A stretch of 49,594 nucleotides of DNA, taken from the NCBI GenBank assembly GCA_964346185.1, contig CAYFTR010000010.1, positions 1 to 49,594 of the forward strand. The letters run 5' to 3'. Below, one piece after another: positions 14,362-23,132 of the stretch (the first letter of the stretch is position 1; each line of letters begins with the position of its first letter). A model generated the notes under the pieces. That model saw nothing but the letters and a program-made list of their open reading frames with translations, did not search any database and was not told where the DNA came from. This DNA is from JAAYJS01 sp964346185 (GTDB lineage Bacteria > Bacillota > Clostridia > Eubacteriales > Eubacteriaceae). The translations under genes and the position numbers were made by a program.

Positions 14362-16272
14362 ATGAAAATTTTTGAGCAGTTTCAAATCGCTAATATGAAG
14401 TTAAGAAACAGGACCTATATGGCACCGATGGGCACGTCTACGGATCCCGACGGTTCCTTTTCCGATCGTTCCATCAGCTACTACGAAGAACGTGCCAAAG
14501 GCGGTTTCGGTCTGATTATTACCGGTGCCAACCAAGTTTCCCTTAAGTACGAAGCAAAGGCTTGTAATATTTTAGAAAGCCCAAAATCTTTCGAACAGAT
14601 GAACTTTTTGGCAAGAAGACTTCACAATCAAGGTGCCAAATTGTGTATCCAATTGACTCCCGGCTTGGGTCGCATGCAGTTTACGACCGGCGATGTCAGA
14701 CCCTATGCCGCAAGCGAAGTGGAATCTTTCTGGTTTCCCGGTTTAATATGTTAAGAATTGTCTAAAGATGATATTCAATTCCTGGTTAAAAAAATAGCCG
14801 CCGGTGCCGCCATTGCCAAAAATTTTGAAGCGGACGCCGTAGAGTTGCACGGTTATGGCGGCTACCTGATGGACCAATTCCAGTCGGAACTCTGGAATAA
14901 ACGTACCGACGAATACGGCGGAAGCCTTGAAAACAGAATCCGTTTCTCCGTTGAGTGTATCAAAGCTATTCGAGAAGCTGTCGGTCCGGACTTCCCTATT
15001 CTATTTAAATTTACCCCTTACCACGGCGTGCCCGGCGGTCGTGAATTGCCGGAAGGTATAGCCATGGCTAAAATTTTGGAAGAAGCCGGCGTCGATGCCC
15101 TGCACATAGATATGGGTTGCTACGAAGCATGGTACAAGGCCATTAACACCGTTTACCAACCGAAGGGCGAAATGATTCACCTTGCCGATACAATCAGAAA
15201 AAATGTACATATACCGGTTCTATTAAACGGAAAACTCAACGACCTTGCCTTGGCAAATAAATGCTTGGAAGAAGAAAAAGCCGATATGGTCGGTTTCGGA
15301 CACTTAGCCATCAGTGACCCCCACTGTATCAACAAATTCAAAAGAAACGAAAGCTACGATATCGTACCCTGTATCGGTTGTAACGAATGCCTGTTTGCCG
15401 GATTTAGCGGAAAAATCTTACAATGTGCCGTTAATCCCCATGCCTTTGCCGAAGACTACTATCCCGTTACACCCGGTAACCCCGACAAACGTGTACTTGT
15501 TATCGGTGGCGGACCTGCAGGTATTATGGCTGCCGTTACCGCTGCAGAAAGAGGCATGCAGGTTGAACTCTGGGAAAAAGAAAACAAGCTCGGCGGATTG
15601 CTTCTTGCAGCCGGCGGACCGAAGTTTAAAAAAGACGTCAAAGAATATGTCGATTACCTGGTCGGCAAACTCTACCGCAGCGATGTGAAAGTCTCCCTGG
15701 CAAAAGACGGTACCCCGGAAGAAATCCTGGCGGGCAACTACGATAAAGTTGTGTTTGCAACGGGTGCTTCTCCGATAATTCCGAACATTCCGGGGATCGA
15801 TAAAGCATTGGTTGTCGGTGCCAACGACCTGCTTACCAACGAAAAAGAATACGGCAAAAAAGTTGTCGTTCTGGGCGGCGGACTGGTCGGTTGCAAAACC
15901 GCTTGCCACTGTGCCGATAAGGCCGATGAGGTAACCGTTGTAGAACTTCTGCCGGAAATCCTCATGAAAACCAAACACAGCAAAAACAACGATCAGGCTT
16001 TACGTCAACTAATGGAAGACTGCCGCATTAAAACCCTTACCGATGCCAAAGTGGTTGAAATTAAAGACAATGCCGTTGTCTACGAAACCGACGGTAAACA
16101 ACAAACCGTCGAAGCCGATACCGTTGCCGTAGCTGTGGGCTATAAATCCAACACCGCTCTTTACGACGCTGTCAGCAGCAAAGTTGAGTGTGCGGTTGTC
16201 GGAGACGCCGAAGTTCCGGACAATATTTTAAAGGCTGTTCACCACGGCTTTAACTCGGTTAGATGTATTTAA
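14362..16272 (+). pseudogene. NADH:flavin oxidoreductase / 2-enoate reductase family, interrupted by in-frame TAA
   Basis: A single frame of about 636 codons with one TAA at 14752-14754 (after ...FPGLIC; the frame continues ELSKDDIQF). It has an old-yellow-enzyme TIM barrel (about residues 1-370), the 4Fe-4S motif CIGCNEC...C, and FAD/NAD Rossmann domains (VIGGGPAGIMAA, VVLGGGLVGCKTA). This is the architecture of anaerobic enoate reductases, BaiCD/BaiH and trimethylamine dehydrogenase. Homologues normally read through here with a basic residue before EL, so the TAA is a nonsense change or a sequence error. Both halves are otherwise intact. The start at 14362 follows GGGGAGG. A 130-residue N-terminal fragment alone should not be active. 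It is monocistronic, with a terminator after it. Confidence 0.82.
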
Positions 16273-16303
16273 TCTGAACATCACAACTGAAGTTTTTATT
16301 TTA

Positions 16304-16336
16304 AGGGTGCAGGCGCCATGTCTGCACCCTGTTTTA
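16304..16336 (+). terminator. Terminator of the enoate-reductase-like gene
   Basis: Arms AGGGTGCAG (16304-16312) and CTGCACCCT (16322-16330) followed by GTTTT. Confidence 0.8.
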
Positions 16337-16454
16337 ATACATGCAATGATTGCTGTTATTTTCGGTTTTTTTTATTTTCTTACACGGCGTATGGTAAAAT
16401 GTATTATCGGTACAAGTCCGTGCCGATAACAGTTTATCCATCGAAGGAGTTTTC

Positions 16455-16904
16455 ATGAGACTATTAATTGACGGTGCCCATTGTCCCTTAAGCGTTCAAC
16501 AATTGTGTCGCCGTTTAGGTACACACCATCGTATCGAGGTTATTATTTTTAACCCCGTTGAACGCATCGAGGATATCGACGATGCCGTCTTAAAACAAAC
16601 GGTTTTGGAGACAGGTGTCGTTAACGACGTATTGTCGGACAATGCCGCCTTACACGACCTGGTGGTAACCTCCCACATTCCTTTAGCGAATAAGGTTTTA
16701 GAACGGGTAACTGCCGTGTTGCATCCGGACGGCTATATTATGAACCGAGCCGGTATCGATTATTTGCTTTACGAACGACACTTGGAAATTGAGGATCGTA
16801 AGCAAGGCATCGCAAAGGGCCTTAAAAAAAGAAGAGAAGAAGAAAACCGATCCTTTGAACATTTATTGTTGAGTTATATTTCGGGTATCAACACAACTTT
16901 GTAA
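16455..16904 (+). CDS. UPF0178 / DUF188 family protein (YaiI/YqxD-like)
   Basis: A 149-residue protein with the family's N-terminal DGAHCPL (usually DADACPV) and the core LVVTSHIPLANKVLE ... VLHPDGYIMN, which resembles PIN-like DUF188 proteins (VVTxDIPLA, LNPRG). The biochemical role is unknown; a PIN-like nuclease fold has been suggested for the family. The usual first motif DxD is DGA here, so one acidic residue is replaced. The C-terminal 35 residues are highly charged. A GAAGGAG site precedes the ATG. It is monocistronic and convergent with the SEC-C gene. Confidence 0.75.
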   Translation: MRLLIDGAHCPLSVQQLCRRLGTHHRIEVIIFNPVERIEDIDDAVLKQTVLETGVVNDVLSDNAALHDLVVTSHIPLANKVLERVTAVLHPDGYIMNRAGIDYLLYERHLEIEDRKQGIAKGLKKRREEENRSFEHLLLSYISGINTTL

Positions 16905-16918
16905 AATTACGCAATAAA

Positions 16919-16953
16919 AAAGAGAAAGCAATGAATGTCATCGCTTTCTCTTT
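16919..16953. terminator. Bidirectional terminator
   Basis: 11-bp arms AAAGAGAAAGC (16919-16929) and GCTTTCTCTTT (16943-16953) between convergent genes. Confidence 0.85.
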
Positions 16954-16961
16954 CGGGTTGT

Positions 16962-17468
16962 TTAATTTTTTCCGCAGCATTTTTTATATTTTTTTCCGCT
17001 ACCGCAGGGACAAGGATCGTTACGACCAACCTTATTGTCTCTGACATAGGTTTTGGATTGCTTGTATTCTTTAGTAAAGCGTTTTCTGTCTTCTATCGAA
17101 TAAATACCGTCCCACTCTTCTAAATTGTACAACCAATCCGCCGGAACAGCCAACATGTTCTTGTACAATTTTTCAAAGTTTATATTTAATTGGACTTCTG
17201 TATCTTCGTCGATATCTTCGTAAGAAACGCTTGTGCGGTCGAGGCTTTCCTCGATACCGTCCAAAAAACCGCCGATCCAGGCAAGGGGCATATCGTACCG
17301 CTCCGCCAATTCTTTCGGTACGACGGTGACTTGATTGTTTTTTTCGGCTAAAATATCACGATAGATATTTTTTTCGCTATCGCAATAGTCTTGCCAAAAC
17401 TTGTACTGTGCTTCGCCACCGTCATTATATTTTTCTACTTCTGCTTTCCACAATTCGGATACTTTCAT
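16962..17468 (-). CDS. SEC-C zinc-motif protein of unknown function
   Basis: A 168-residue protein ending in a SEC-C motif, GRNDPCPCGSGKKYKKCC (CXCX8CC), a zinc-binding module first known from the SecA tail that often mediates binding to ribosomes or SecB. The first 145 residues are acidic and rich in Tyr/Asp/Glu, helical, and belong to no family I know. It follows cobU by 58 bp on the same strand. Because of the gap and its unrelated content it is probably not part of the cobalamin operon, but read-through is possible because no clear terminator separates them. Confidence 0.7.
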   Translation of the reverse strand: MKVSELWKAEVEKYNDGGEAQYKFWQDYCDSEKNIYRDILAEKNNQVTVVPKELAERYDMPLAWIGGFLDGIEESLDRTSVSYEDIDEDTEVQLNINFEKLYKNMLAVPADWLYNLEEWDGIYSIEDRKRFTKEYKQSKTYVRDNKVGRNDPCPCGSGKKYKKCCGKN

Positions 17469-17526
17469 CTTAACTCCTCATACAAAGATTATGAGACAAG
17501 TATCTCACATTCGGACTTTTTGTCAA

Positions 17527-18090
17527 TTACTTAATTTGTTGCGGAATGCCGCAAACCACAAAATAAACTTCGTCGGCTATTTTTGCCGTCATGACATTCA
17601 TCCTTCCGGCGATATCTCTAAAATAATTACCCAGACGATAAGCCGGCACCAACCCCATTCCGACTTCGTTGGTAACAATAATCAGTTTTTTGTCACCGCA
17701 CACGTCCAGCAGTGTTAGAACCTGTTCTTTTATTTTAGCTTCGATGCGATTGACCGTATCCATGCTACAGGTATCGTAATCGACCGGTTCGTCGATCATA
17801 TTGTTGGTAATCATCACCGTTAAGCAATCCACTAAAACGGTTTTAGCTTCACGGAATTTCGGATCGTCTTTAAGGGTTTCAAAATTTTTATATTGTTCGA
17901 CGGTATGCCAATGAGCAGGACGTTGCTCCCGATGTTTTTTTATTCTGTCCTTCATGCCTTCGTCAAAGGCAATGGCCGTGGCAATGTATACCACCGGTTC
18001 CGACGATGCAGCAACTATTTGCTCCGCATAGGTGCTTTTACCGCTTCTGGCACCGCCGGTTACAAGTACGGTTTTTTGATCAGGCTTCAT
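17527..18090 (-). CDS. cobU: Adenosylcobinamide kinase / cobinamide-phosphate guanylyltransferase CobU
   Basis: A 187-residue P-loop enzyme with GGARSGKST at residues 12-20, the HREQRPAHW region holding the histidine that is guanylylated, and VTNEVGMGLVP near the C-terminus, all CobU hallmarks. It phosphorylates adenosylcobinamide and transfers GMP to give adenosylcobinamide-GDP, the substrate for CobS. It is the last gene of the operon and overlaps cobD by 11 bp. CobS, CobT and CobC, which would finish the nucleotide loop, are not in the window. Confidence 0.93.
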   Translation of the reverse strand: MKPDQKTVLVTGGARSGKSTYAEQIVAASSEPVVYIATAIAFDEGMKDRIKKHREQRPAHWHTVEQYKNFETLKDDPKFREAKTVLVDCLTVMITNNMIDEPVDYDTCSMDTVNRIEAKIKEQVLTLLDVCGDKKLIIVTNEVGMGLVPAYRLGNYFRDIAGRMNVMTAKIADEVYFVVCGIPQQIK

Positions 18091-19138
18091 GGGCCGCCTC
18101 CATCACTTCTTTTAATGCTTCGATCAGACGATTGTTGTCTTCTACGCTTTTTACGGCAACCCGAAAGTGGGTACCTGCCAATCCGTAAAAGTCCTCACAG
18201 GTTCGTATGTGAATGTTTTTTTGATTAAGTGCTTGCAACAACCAATCCGTATTGTTTTTTTCAAGGGCAACCAGGTGAAAATCCGCCCCTGCGGGGTAAG
18301 GTCGTATGCCTTTAATCTTGGAAATTTCCTCAAAGACTCTTATACGTTCTTTTGAAATGTAGTCCTTGGTTTTTTGGATATAGACGGTGTCTTCGTAAAT
18401 GGTTTTTGCTGCAGCCAGGGCTAAAGTATTGGTTGTCCACGGCTCCTTATAAGCATTGAGTTTTTCAATGAGCCCCTCCGATGCAAGGGCGTAACCCAAC
18501 CGAAGCCCCGGTAAGGCGAAGAACTTGGTTAAAGAACGGAGTATAAAGATATTTTGTACTCCCTTGGTGAGCAGTCGGTCGCAACTTTCTTTTTCGGTGA
18601 ACTCAATAAAAGATTCATCGATAAACCACAACACCGTTTCCGGCAAAGCACTGATAAAAGTTTTCATTTCTTCCAAACTGTACACAACGCCCGTCGGGTT
18701 ATTGGGGTTACAAATATATACGACATCGGGCTGAGTGGTTTCGTATGCCTGAACCAAGGCTTCCCGTTGCAGTCGAAATCCGTTTGTGTCACTTAAATAA
18801 AGCGGTGTATAGATCCAATTGTTGAGTTTTAATGCCCGTTTGTATTCGTTAAACGTCGGCGCGATGATCAGTGCTTTGCCCGGTGTTAAACTTCTGGGAA
18901 ACAAATAAATCAGCTCTGTAGCGCCGTTACCTAAAATCAATTGTTTTTCGTTACAATTTAAGGCCTTTGCCAAAGCTTTTTTGGCGGATTTTCCGTCAAT
19001 TTCCGGGTAGATATCCACCGTGTCCAGGGCACTATGTAATGCCGCGCGTATGCTGTCGGGCATACCCAAAGGGTTAATGTTGATGCTGAAATCCAAAATA
19101 TGTTTATTTGTGCCGGTGTAGCCGCCGTGTTGATTCAT
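18080..19138 (-). CDS. cobD: L-threonine-O-3-phosphate decarboxylase CobD
   Basis: A 352-residue class I/II-fold PLP enzyme. The N-terminal DFSININPLG and the PLP lysine in RSLTKFFALPGLRLGYA place it with CobD/HisC-like aminotransferases, and the cobalamin context selects CobD. It makes (R)-1-amino-2-propanol phosphate from threonine phosphate for attachment to cobyric acid by CbiB. PduX in the same operon supplies the threonine phosphate. It starts 9 bp after cbiB stops. No extra C-terminal cysteine domain is present, unlike longer CobD forms. Confidence 0.92.
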   Translation of the reverse strand: MNQHGGYTGTNKHILDFSININPLGMPDSIRAALHSALDTVDIYPEIDGKSAKKALAKALNCNEKQLILGNGATELIYLFPRSLTPGKALIIAPTFNEYKRALKLNNWIYTPLYLSDTNGFRLQREALVQAYETTQPDVVYICNPNNPTGVVYSLEEMKTFISALPETVLWFIDESFIEFTEKESCDRLLTKGVQNIFILRSLTKFFALPGLRLGYALASEGLIEKLNAYKEPWTTNTLALAAAKTIYEDTVYIQKTKDYISKERIRVFEEISKIKGIRPYPAGADFHLVALEKNNTDWLLQALNQKNIHIRTCEDFYGLAGTHFRVAVKSVEDNNRLIEALKEVMEAAHEA

Positions 19139-19147
19139 AGGTTCTCC

Positions 19148-20155
19148 TTACCCAATCGCATGGGAAATGATAACATAGGCTCCTACGGCCAATACTGTCA
19201 TCACCGTTTCCGACATAAAAATAATATCCGCCGCACTTTTAATATGCTGATAGACCAAGGGGTTTATGCCATCGCCGATGGTCGGCTTATGGGATATTTG
19301 CCCGAAATAGGTGTTGCTGCCGCCCAATTGTATTTGGAGTAAACCCGCAACCGCTGATTCGGGATAACCCGCATTGGGGCTTTTGTGGTTATTGGCATCT
19401 CTTTTAAATATGTTCCAGGCAAATTGAAGATCGTGCCCCAACAAAAAACCGCCAACCAACATAAAAAGTGATCCGAGCCGTGCAACGGGGTAGTTAAAAA
19501 CGTCGTCCAAGGTTGCCGGAAAATAGCCGAATTCGGTGTAGGGTTCCTGGATATACCCCACCATGGAATCCATGGTGTTAACGGCCTTATAAACCATCGC
19601 CAATACCAACGGGTTTAAGCAGTCGTTAAAGGTTGCCGATAATACGCCGACCAACATATAAAATAATGGTGCCAAAACGCCGTCCACCGTATTTTCCGCC
19701 GTGGTTTCCACCGTCGCTCTGACAATTTGTTCCCGGGTGAGGGTTTGTGTATCGCGCCCGACCAGATAACTTAAAAGTTTTCTGGCCTTTTCCGTATCGT
19801 TTTCTTTTAAGGCTTCGGCAACTTTCATTACCTCGACTTTTAAACAATTGCTCGCCAAAGTCGTCGCTAAAAAATAAACGGTAACCGGAATAAAAACCCA
19901 GCGGTGTAAGGTATGTGCCAACCATTGCACCGATAATATGGTTGCACCGCTTATGGTAACAACGGCCAACCACATCAGCAGACCCTTTAATTGGCGATTG
20001 GTGCCTTTGTTTAATCGACGGGTAAAAAAACCGATCATCTTACCGATTGCAACAATGGGGTGCGGCAAATTGGGCGGATCACCGACTATCCAATCGACGG
20101 CCACCGCCGCAACCACCATTGAAAGCCACAACCCGGGGTTAATCTCAAAGACCAT
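19148..20155 (-). CDS. cbiB: Adenosylcobinamide-phosphate synthase CbiB
   Basis: A 335-residue polytopic membrane protein with the N-terminal family motif DWIVGDPPNLPHPIVAIG and several hydrophobic helices. Acidic and histidine residues lie in ENTVDGVLAPLFY (about residues 155-167), typical of CbiB/CobD-type synthases. It amidates adenosylcobyric acid with aminopropanol phosphate at the membrane. It starts one base after cbiP, so the two are translationally coupled, and sits between cbiP and cobD, its substrate suppliers. Confidence 0.93.
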   Translation of the reverse strand: MVFEINPGLWLSMVVAAVAVDWIVGDPPNLPHPIVAIGKMIGFFTRRLNKGTNRQLKGLLMWLAVVTISGATILSVQWLAHTLHRWVFIPVTVYFLATTLASNCLKVEVMKVAEALKENDTEKARKLLSYLVGRDTQTLTREQIVRATVETTAENTVDGVLAPLFYMLVGVLSATFNDCLNPLVLAMVYKAVNTMDSMVGYIQEPYTEFGYFPATLDDVFNYPVARLGSLFMLVGGFLLGHDLQFAWNIFKRDANNHKSPNAGYPESAVAGLLQIQLGGSNTYFGQISHKPTIGDGINPLVYQHIKSAADIIFMSETVMTVLAVGAYVIISHAIG

Positions 20156-20156
20156 T

Positions 20157-21647
20157 TTAGCCCTCCATCATGCGGATCAATGCGTCGATATCAATGTGCT
20201 CCGAAAAGTTTTTTGCCAATTGATCGTATTGGCTTTCTTTAAACGCTTTGTAATCGAAGCCGACATCTTCTTTAAGGTTTTTCTTCTCACGAATATGACC
20301 GATGAGTTTGTCTCTAAATACGTCGTTATCGAAAATGCCGTGTAAATAAGTCCCCATTACCATACCGTTTTCCGATACGGCACCGTCTTCTCTACCGTCA
20401 TCCAATCGACCGAAGGGCTTTGCCTTTCCGCCCAAGGTAGTGGTCCCCATATGGATTTCATAGCCGTCCACCGTTGTTGCTGTCGTGTTGATTCCCAATA
20501 CGTCCGTTAAAATTTCGCCACTTCGCCGTGTAGTGACCTTTTGGCTACCCAACACGGTTCGGATATCTAATAAACCTAAGCCCTCAATCGCCTTTAATTC
20601 GGATTCCACGCCCATGGGGTCTTCGATACGCTTACCGAGAATTTGATAACCGCCGCAAATACCCACAATCGGTACACCGTTTTTGTGGAAGCGTATAATT
20701 TCTTCCGCCATTTTACTGTCGCGTAATACTCTGATGTCGTCGATGGTGTTTTTACTGCCGGGGATTACCAGTAAATCCGGATTAGCATGAGCCATTTGTC
20801 GTTGATTTTCGTAGTATTCAACGGAAATGTCGGGATACATATCAAAAACCGTGCAGTCGGTAAAGTTGGAGATGTGGCGAAGTCGCATCACACCTACGGT
20901 AATGGCACCGGCTTGTTTTTCAGTCCAACGGTCGGTAACGGAGTCTTCATCATCTATAATTAAACGGCTGTAAGGCATGACACCCAAGCATGGAATTCCC
21001 AATTTTTCGACAATGGTGTCAATGCCGGGTTCCAATAGAGTCACATCGCCCCTGAATTTGTTAATGATAAAACCTTTAATGCGGGCTTGCTCTTCGGGTT
21101 CCAGTAATTTAACCGTCCCGTACAGCGAGGCAAATACACCGCCTTTATCGATATCGCCGATGAGTACGGCGGGGGCATCCACCATTTCCGCCATACCCAT
21201 GTTAACCAAATCGTTTTCTCTGAGATTAATTTCCGCCGGAGACCCCGCCCCCTCCATAATGATGTAGTCGAAGTCTTCTTCCAGTTTTTTAAAGGCACCG
21301 ACCACCACGTCTTTCAACTTGCCCTTGTAGGCGTGAAACTCCCGTGCGTCCATATTAAATTCGGAAACACCGTTTAAAATAACTTGAGAGCCGACATCGG
21401 AGTTGGGCTTTAATAAGACGGGGTTCATTTCGACACGGGGTTCGATTCGAGCACATTCCGCCTGGGTCACTTGTGCCCGTCCCATTTCTTTTCCGTCTGC
21501 GGTGATATAGGAATTTAAAGCCATATTTTGAGATTTAAAGGGTGCAACCTTTAAACCTTTGTCGTTGAGTACACGACAAAAAGCCGCCGTTAACAAACTT
21601 TTTCCGACCGAGGAACCGGTTCCTAAAAACATTATTTTTTTACTCAT
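20157..21647 (-). CDS. cbiP: Cobyric acid synthase CbiP
   Basis: A 496-residue amidotransferase. The N-terminal dethiobiotin-synthetase-like ATPase has GTGSSVGKS at residues 10-18. The C-terminal class I glutaminase domain has its nucleophilic cysteine in GICGGYQILG (near 330) and a histidine in YLHGIFDND (near 430). It adds four amides (b, d, e, g) to the a,c-diamide. CbiA earlier in the operon does a and c. It overlaps cbiJ by 8 bp. The length is normal for the family. Confidence 0.95.
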   Translation of the reverse strand: MSKKIMFLGTGSSVGKSLLTAAFCRVLNDKGLKVAPFKSQNMALNSYITADGKEMGRAQVTQAECARIEPRVEMNPVLLKPNSDVGSQVILNGVSEFNMDAREFHAYKGKLKDVVVGAFKKLEEDFDYIIMEGAGSPAEINLRENDLVNMGMAEMVDAPAVLIGDIDKGGVFASLYGTVKLLEPEEQARIKGFIINKFRGDVTLLEPGIDTIVEKLGIPCLGVMPYSRLIIDDEDSVTDRWTEKQAGAITVGVMRLRHISNFTDCTVFDMYPDISVEYYENQRQMAHANPDLLVIPGSKNTIDDIRVLRDSKMAEEIIRFHKNGVPIVGICGGYQILGKRIEDPMGVESELKAIEGLGLLDIRTVLGSQKVTTRRSGEILTDVLGINTTATTVDGYEIHMGTTTLGGKAKPFGRLDDGREDGAVSENGMVMGTYLHGIFDNDVFRDKLIGHIREKKNLKEDVGFDYKAFKESQYDQLAKNFSEHIDIDALIRMMEG

Positions 21648-22395
21648 ATTTCTCCTTTAACGCCTCCATCACGTCGCCGACAGTAGTGACTTTTTTCGGG
21701 TAATTGATTTTCGGTCTGCGTAAAAACAAAACCGCAACCCCTTTGCTTCGGGCGGCGGACAGTTTTTCGCCGACACCGCCCACATCGCCGGAGTCTTTGG
21801 TCGTTAAGTAGGCGATGTTGCGTTCTTCTATGATTAGCCCGTTCATTGCTTCCGAAAACGGTCCCTGCATGGCAATGATGGCCGAAGGTTTATAGCCTAA
21901 CGCCTCGCATTTTGCCAATACCGATGCCGTCGGTAGCACCCGTACGGTTAACCTAGTTTTGTCCAGCCTTTGGTAGTGTTCCAATTGTCTGCTACCGGTT
22001 GTCACTAAGATATTCCCCGACCTTTCCGCCAGAAACGCCACCATATCTTGATAGGTGTCAAACCCGATAAAGTATTTGCCGTCTTCGATGAGTCCGGGGC
22101 GTTCCAATCGTAAATAAGGAACGCTACCGGCTTTTGCCGCCTCTATGGCGTTGCGGGAGACTTCCACCGCATAGGGATGGGTGGCATCTACCACGCAGGT
22201 AACCCCTTCGTTCAGGATAAAGGCTTCCATTTCGGAGCGATCCATCGCTTGTGTGTGCAAAGTCAGTCGAGGGTTGTCGGGCAACAGGTTCGTATTAAAT
22301 TGTGTCACCGATGCGTAGACGGTTTTGTAATTGCTCTTCAGTAAAGCCTCTACCAACTTGCGACTGTCGTAGGTGCCGCCCAGTACAAGGATCAC
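21640..22395 (-). CDS. cbiJ: Cobalt-precorrin-6A reductase CbiJ
   Basis: A 251-residue reductase with the N-terminal nucleotide-binding LVLGGTYDSRKL, a central VDATHPYAVEVSRNA and a late TTKDSGDVGG motif, all typical of CbiJ/CobK. It reduces cobalt-precorrin-6A to 6B with NAD(P)H. It overlaps cbiH by 4 bp (ATGA) and cbiP by 8 bp, a tightly coupled arrangement. Confidence 0.92.
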   Translation of the reverse strand: MILVLGGTYDSRKLVEALLKSNYKTVYASVTQFNTNLLPDNPRLTLHTQAMDRSEMEAFILNEGVTCVVDATHPYAVEVSRNAIEAAKAGSVPYLRLERPGLIEDGKYFIGFDTYQDMVAFLAERSGNILVTTGSRQLEHYQRLDKTRLTVRVLPTASVLAKCEALGYKPSAIIAMQGPFSEAMNGLIIEERNIAYLTTKDSGDVGGVGEKLSAARSKGVAVLFLRRPKINYPKKVTTVGDVMEALKEKYE

Positions 22396-23132
22396 AATTG
22401 ATAACCCCTCGGTGTAATCATTTTTGTACCGTCTTCAGTAACATAGGTTTTGGAATTGCCAATAATTACCATCGAAAACATGTTAATCTCTTCATCGCAC
22501 ATGTTTTGTAAATCGCTGATCACCATGGTTTCGTTTTCTCTTTTCGCATTGGTTACAATGCCGACCGGTGTTTGCGGTGAGCGGTATTTTAACAAGATGT
22601 CCCTTGCTTCCACAATGTTGTTCGGTCTGCCCTTGGAACGCGGGTTATATAAGGCAATGACAAAGTCTCCTTCTCCGGCACAGGCAATGCGTTTTTTAAT
22701 AACCTCCCAGTCGGTTAATAAATCGCTGAGAGAGATCACACAATAGTCGTGCATCAGCGGCGCACCCAAGGTGGCGGCGGCGGCGTTGGCGGCCGACACT
22801 CCGGGTACCACAACAACATCCACGTCCGCCTGTTCGTTTTCTACCAATTCCAACATAATACCGGCCATTCCGTAGACGCCGGCATCGCCGGAACTCACCA
22901 ATGCAACGGATTTGCCCTGTTTGGCTATCTCCAAGACTTCTTTACATCGGTCTACCTCTTTACGCATACCGGAGGCGTAGACTTCTTTATCTCTTAGAAA
23001 AAATTTAATTAAATCAATATAAGTTTTGTAACCGACAACCACTTCCGCATTTTTTAAGGCGTCTTGTGCTGCGGGGGTCATATGTTCGTGTAAGCCGGGG
23101 CCTAAGCCCACTATCCAAATTTTACTACTCAT
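22392..23132 (-). CDS. cbiH: Cobalt-precorrin-3B C17-methyltransferase CbiH
   Basis: A tetrapyrrole methylase of about 246 residues with VGLGPGLHEHMTPAA near the N-terminus, SSGDAGVYGMAG (SAM site) and NPRSKGRPNNI, typical of CbiH/CobJ. It methylates C17 with ring contraction. I chose the start at 23132 because GAGGAG lies five bases before it; the in-frame ATG at 23144 lacks this. It overlaps the cbiG end by 8 bp. CbiG, its partner in ring opening, is immediately upstream. Confidence 0.93.
   Translation of the reverse strand: MSSKIWIVGLGPGLHEHMTPAAQDALKNAEVVVGYKTYIDLIKFFLRDKEVYASGMRKEVDRCKEVLEIAKQGKSVALVSSGDAGVYGMAGIMLELVENEQADVDVVVVPGVSAANAAAATLGAPLMHDYCVISLSDLLTDWEVIKKRIACAGEGDFVIALYNPRSKGRPNNIVEARDILLKYRSPQTPVGIVTNAKRENETMVISDLQNMCDEEINMFSMVIIGNSKTYVTEDGTKMITPRGYQL

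Noticed and set aside
14752..14754. Recoded stop (selenocysteine or pyrrolysine) in the flavoenzyme
   Set aside because: The codon is TAA; Sec uses TGA and Pyl uses TAG. Family members have an ordinary residue here.
15418..15978. 186-codon minus-strand ORF in the flavoenzyme
   Set aside because: It is a mirror-frame shadow of the conserved FAD domains; no ribosome site.
17488..17510. Hairpin TGAGA/TCTCA after cobU
   Set aside because: Only five pairs and no U tract, so not called as operon terminator.
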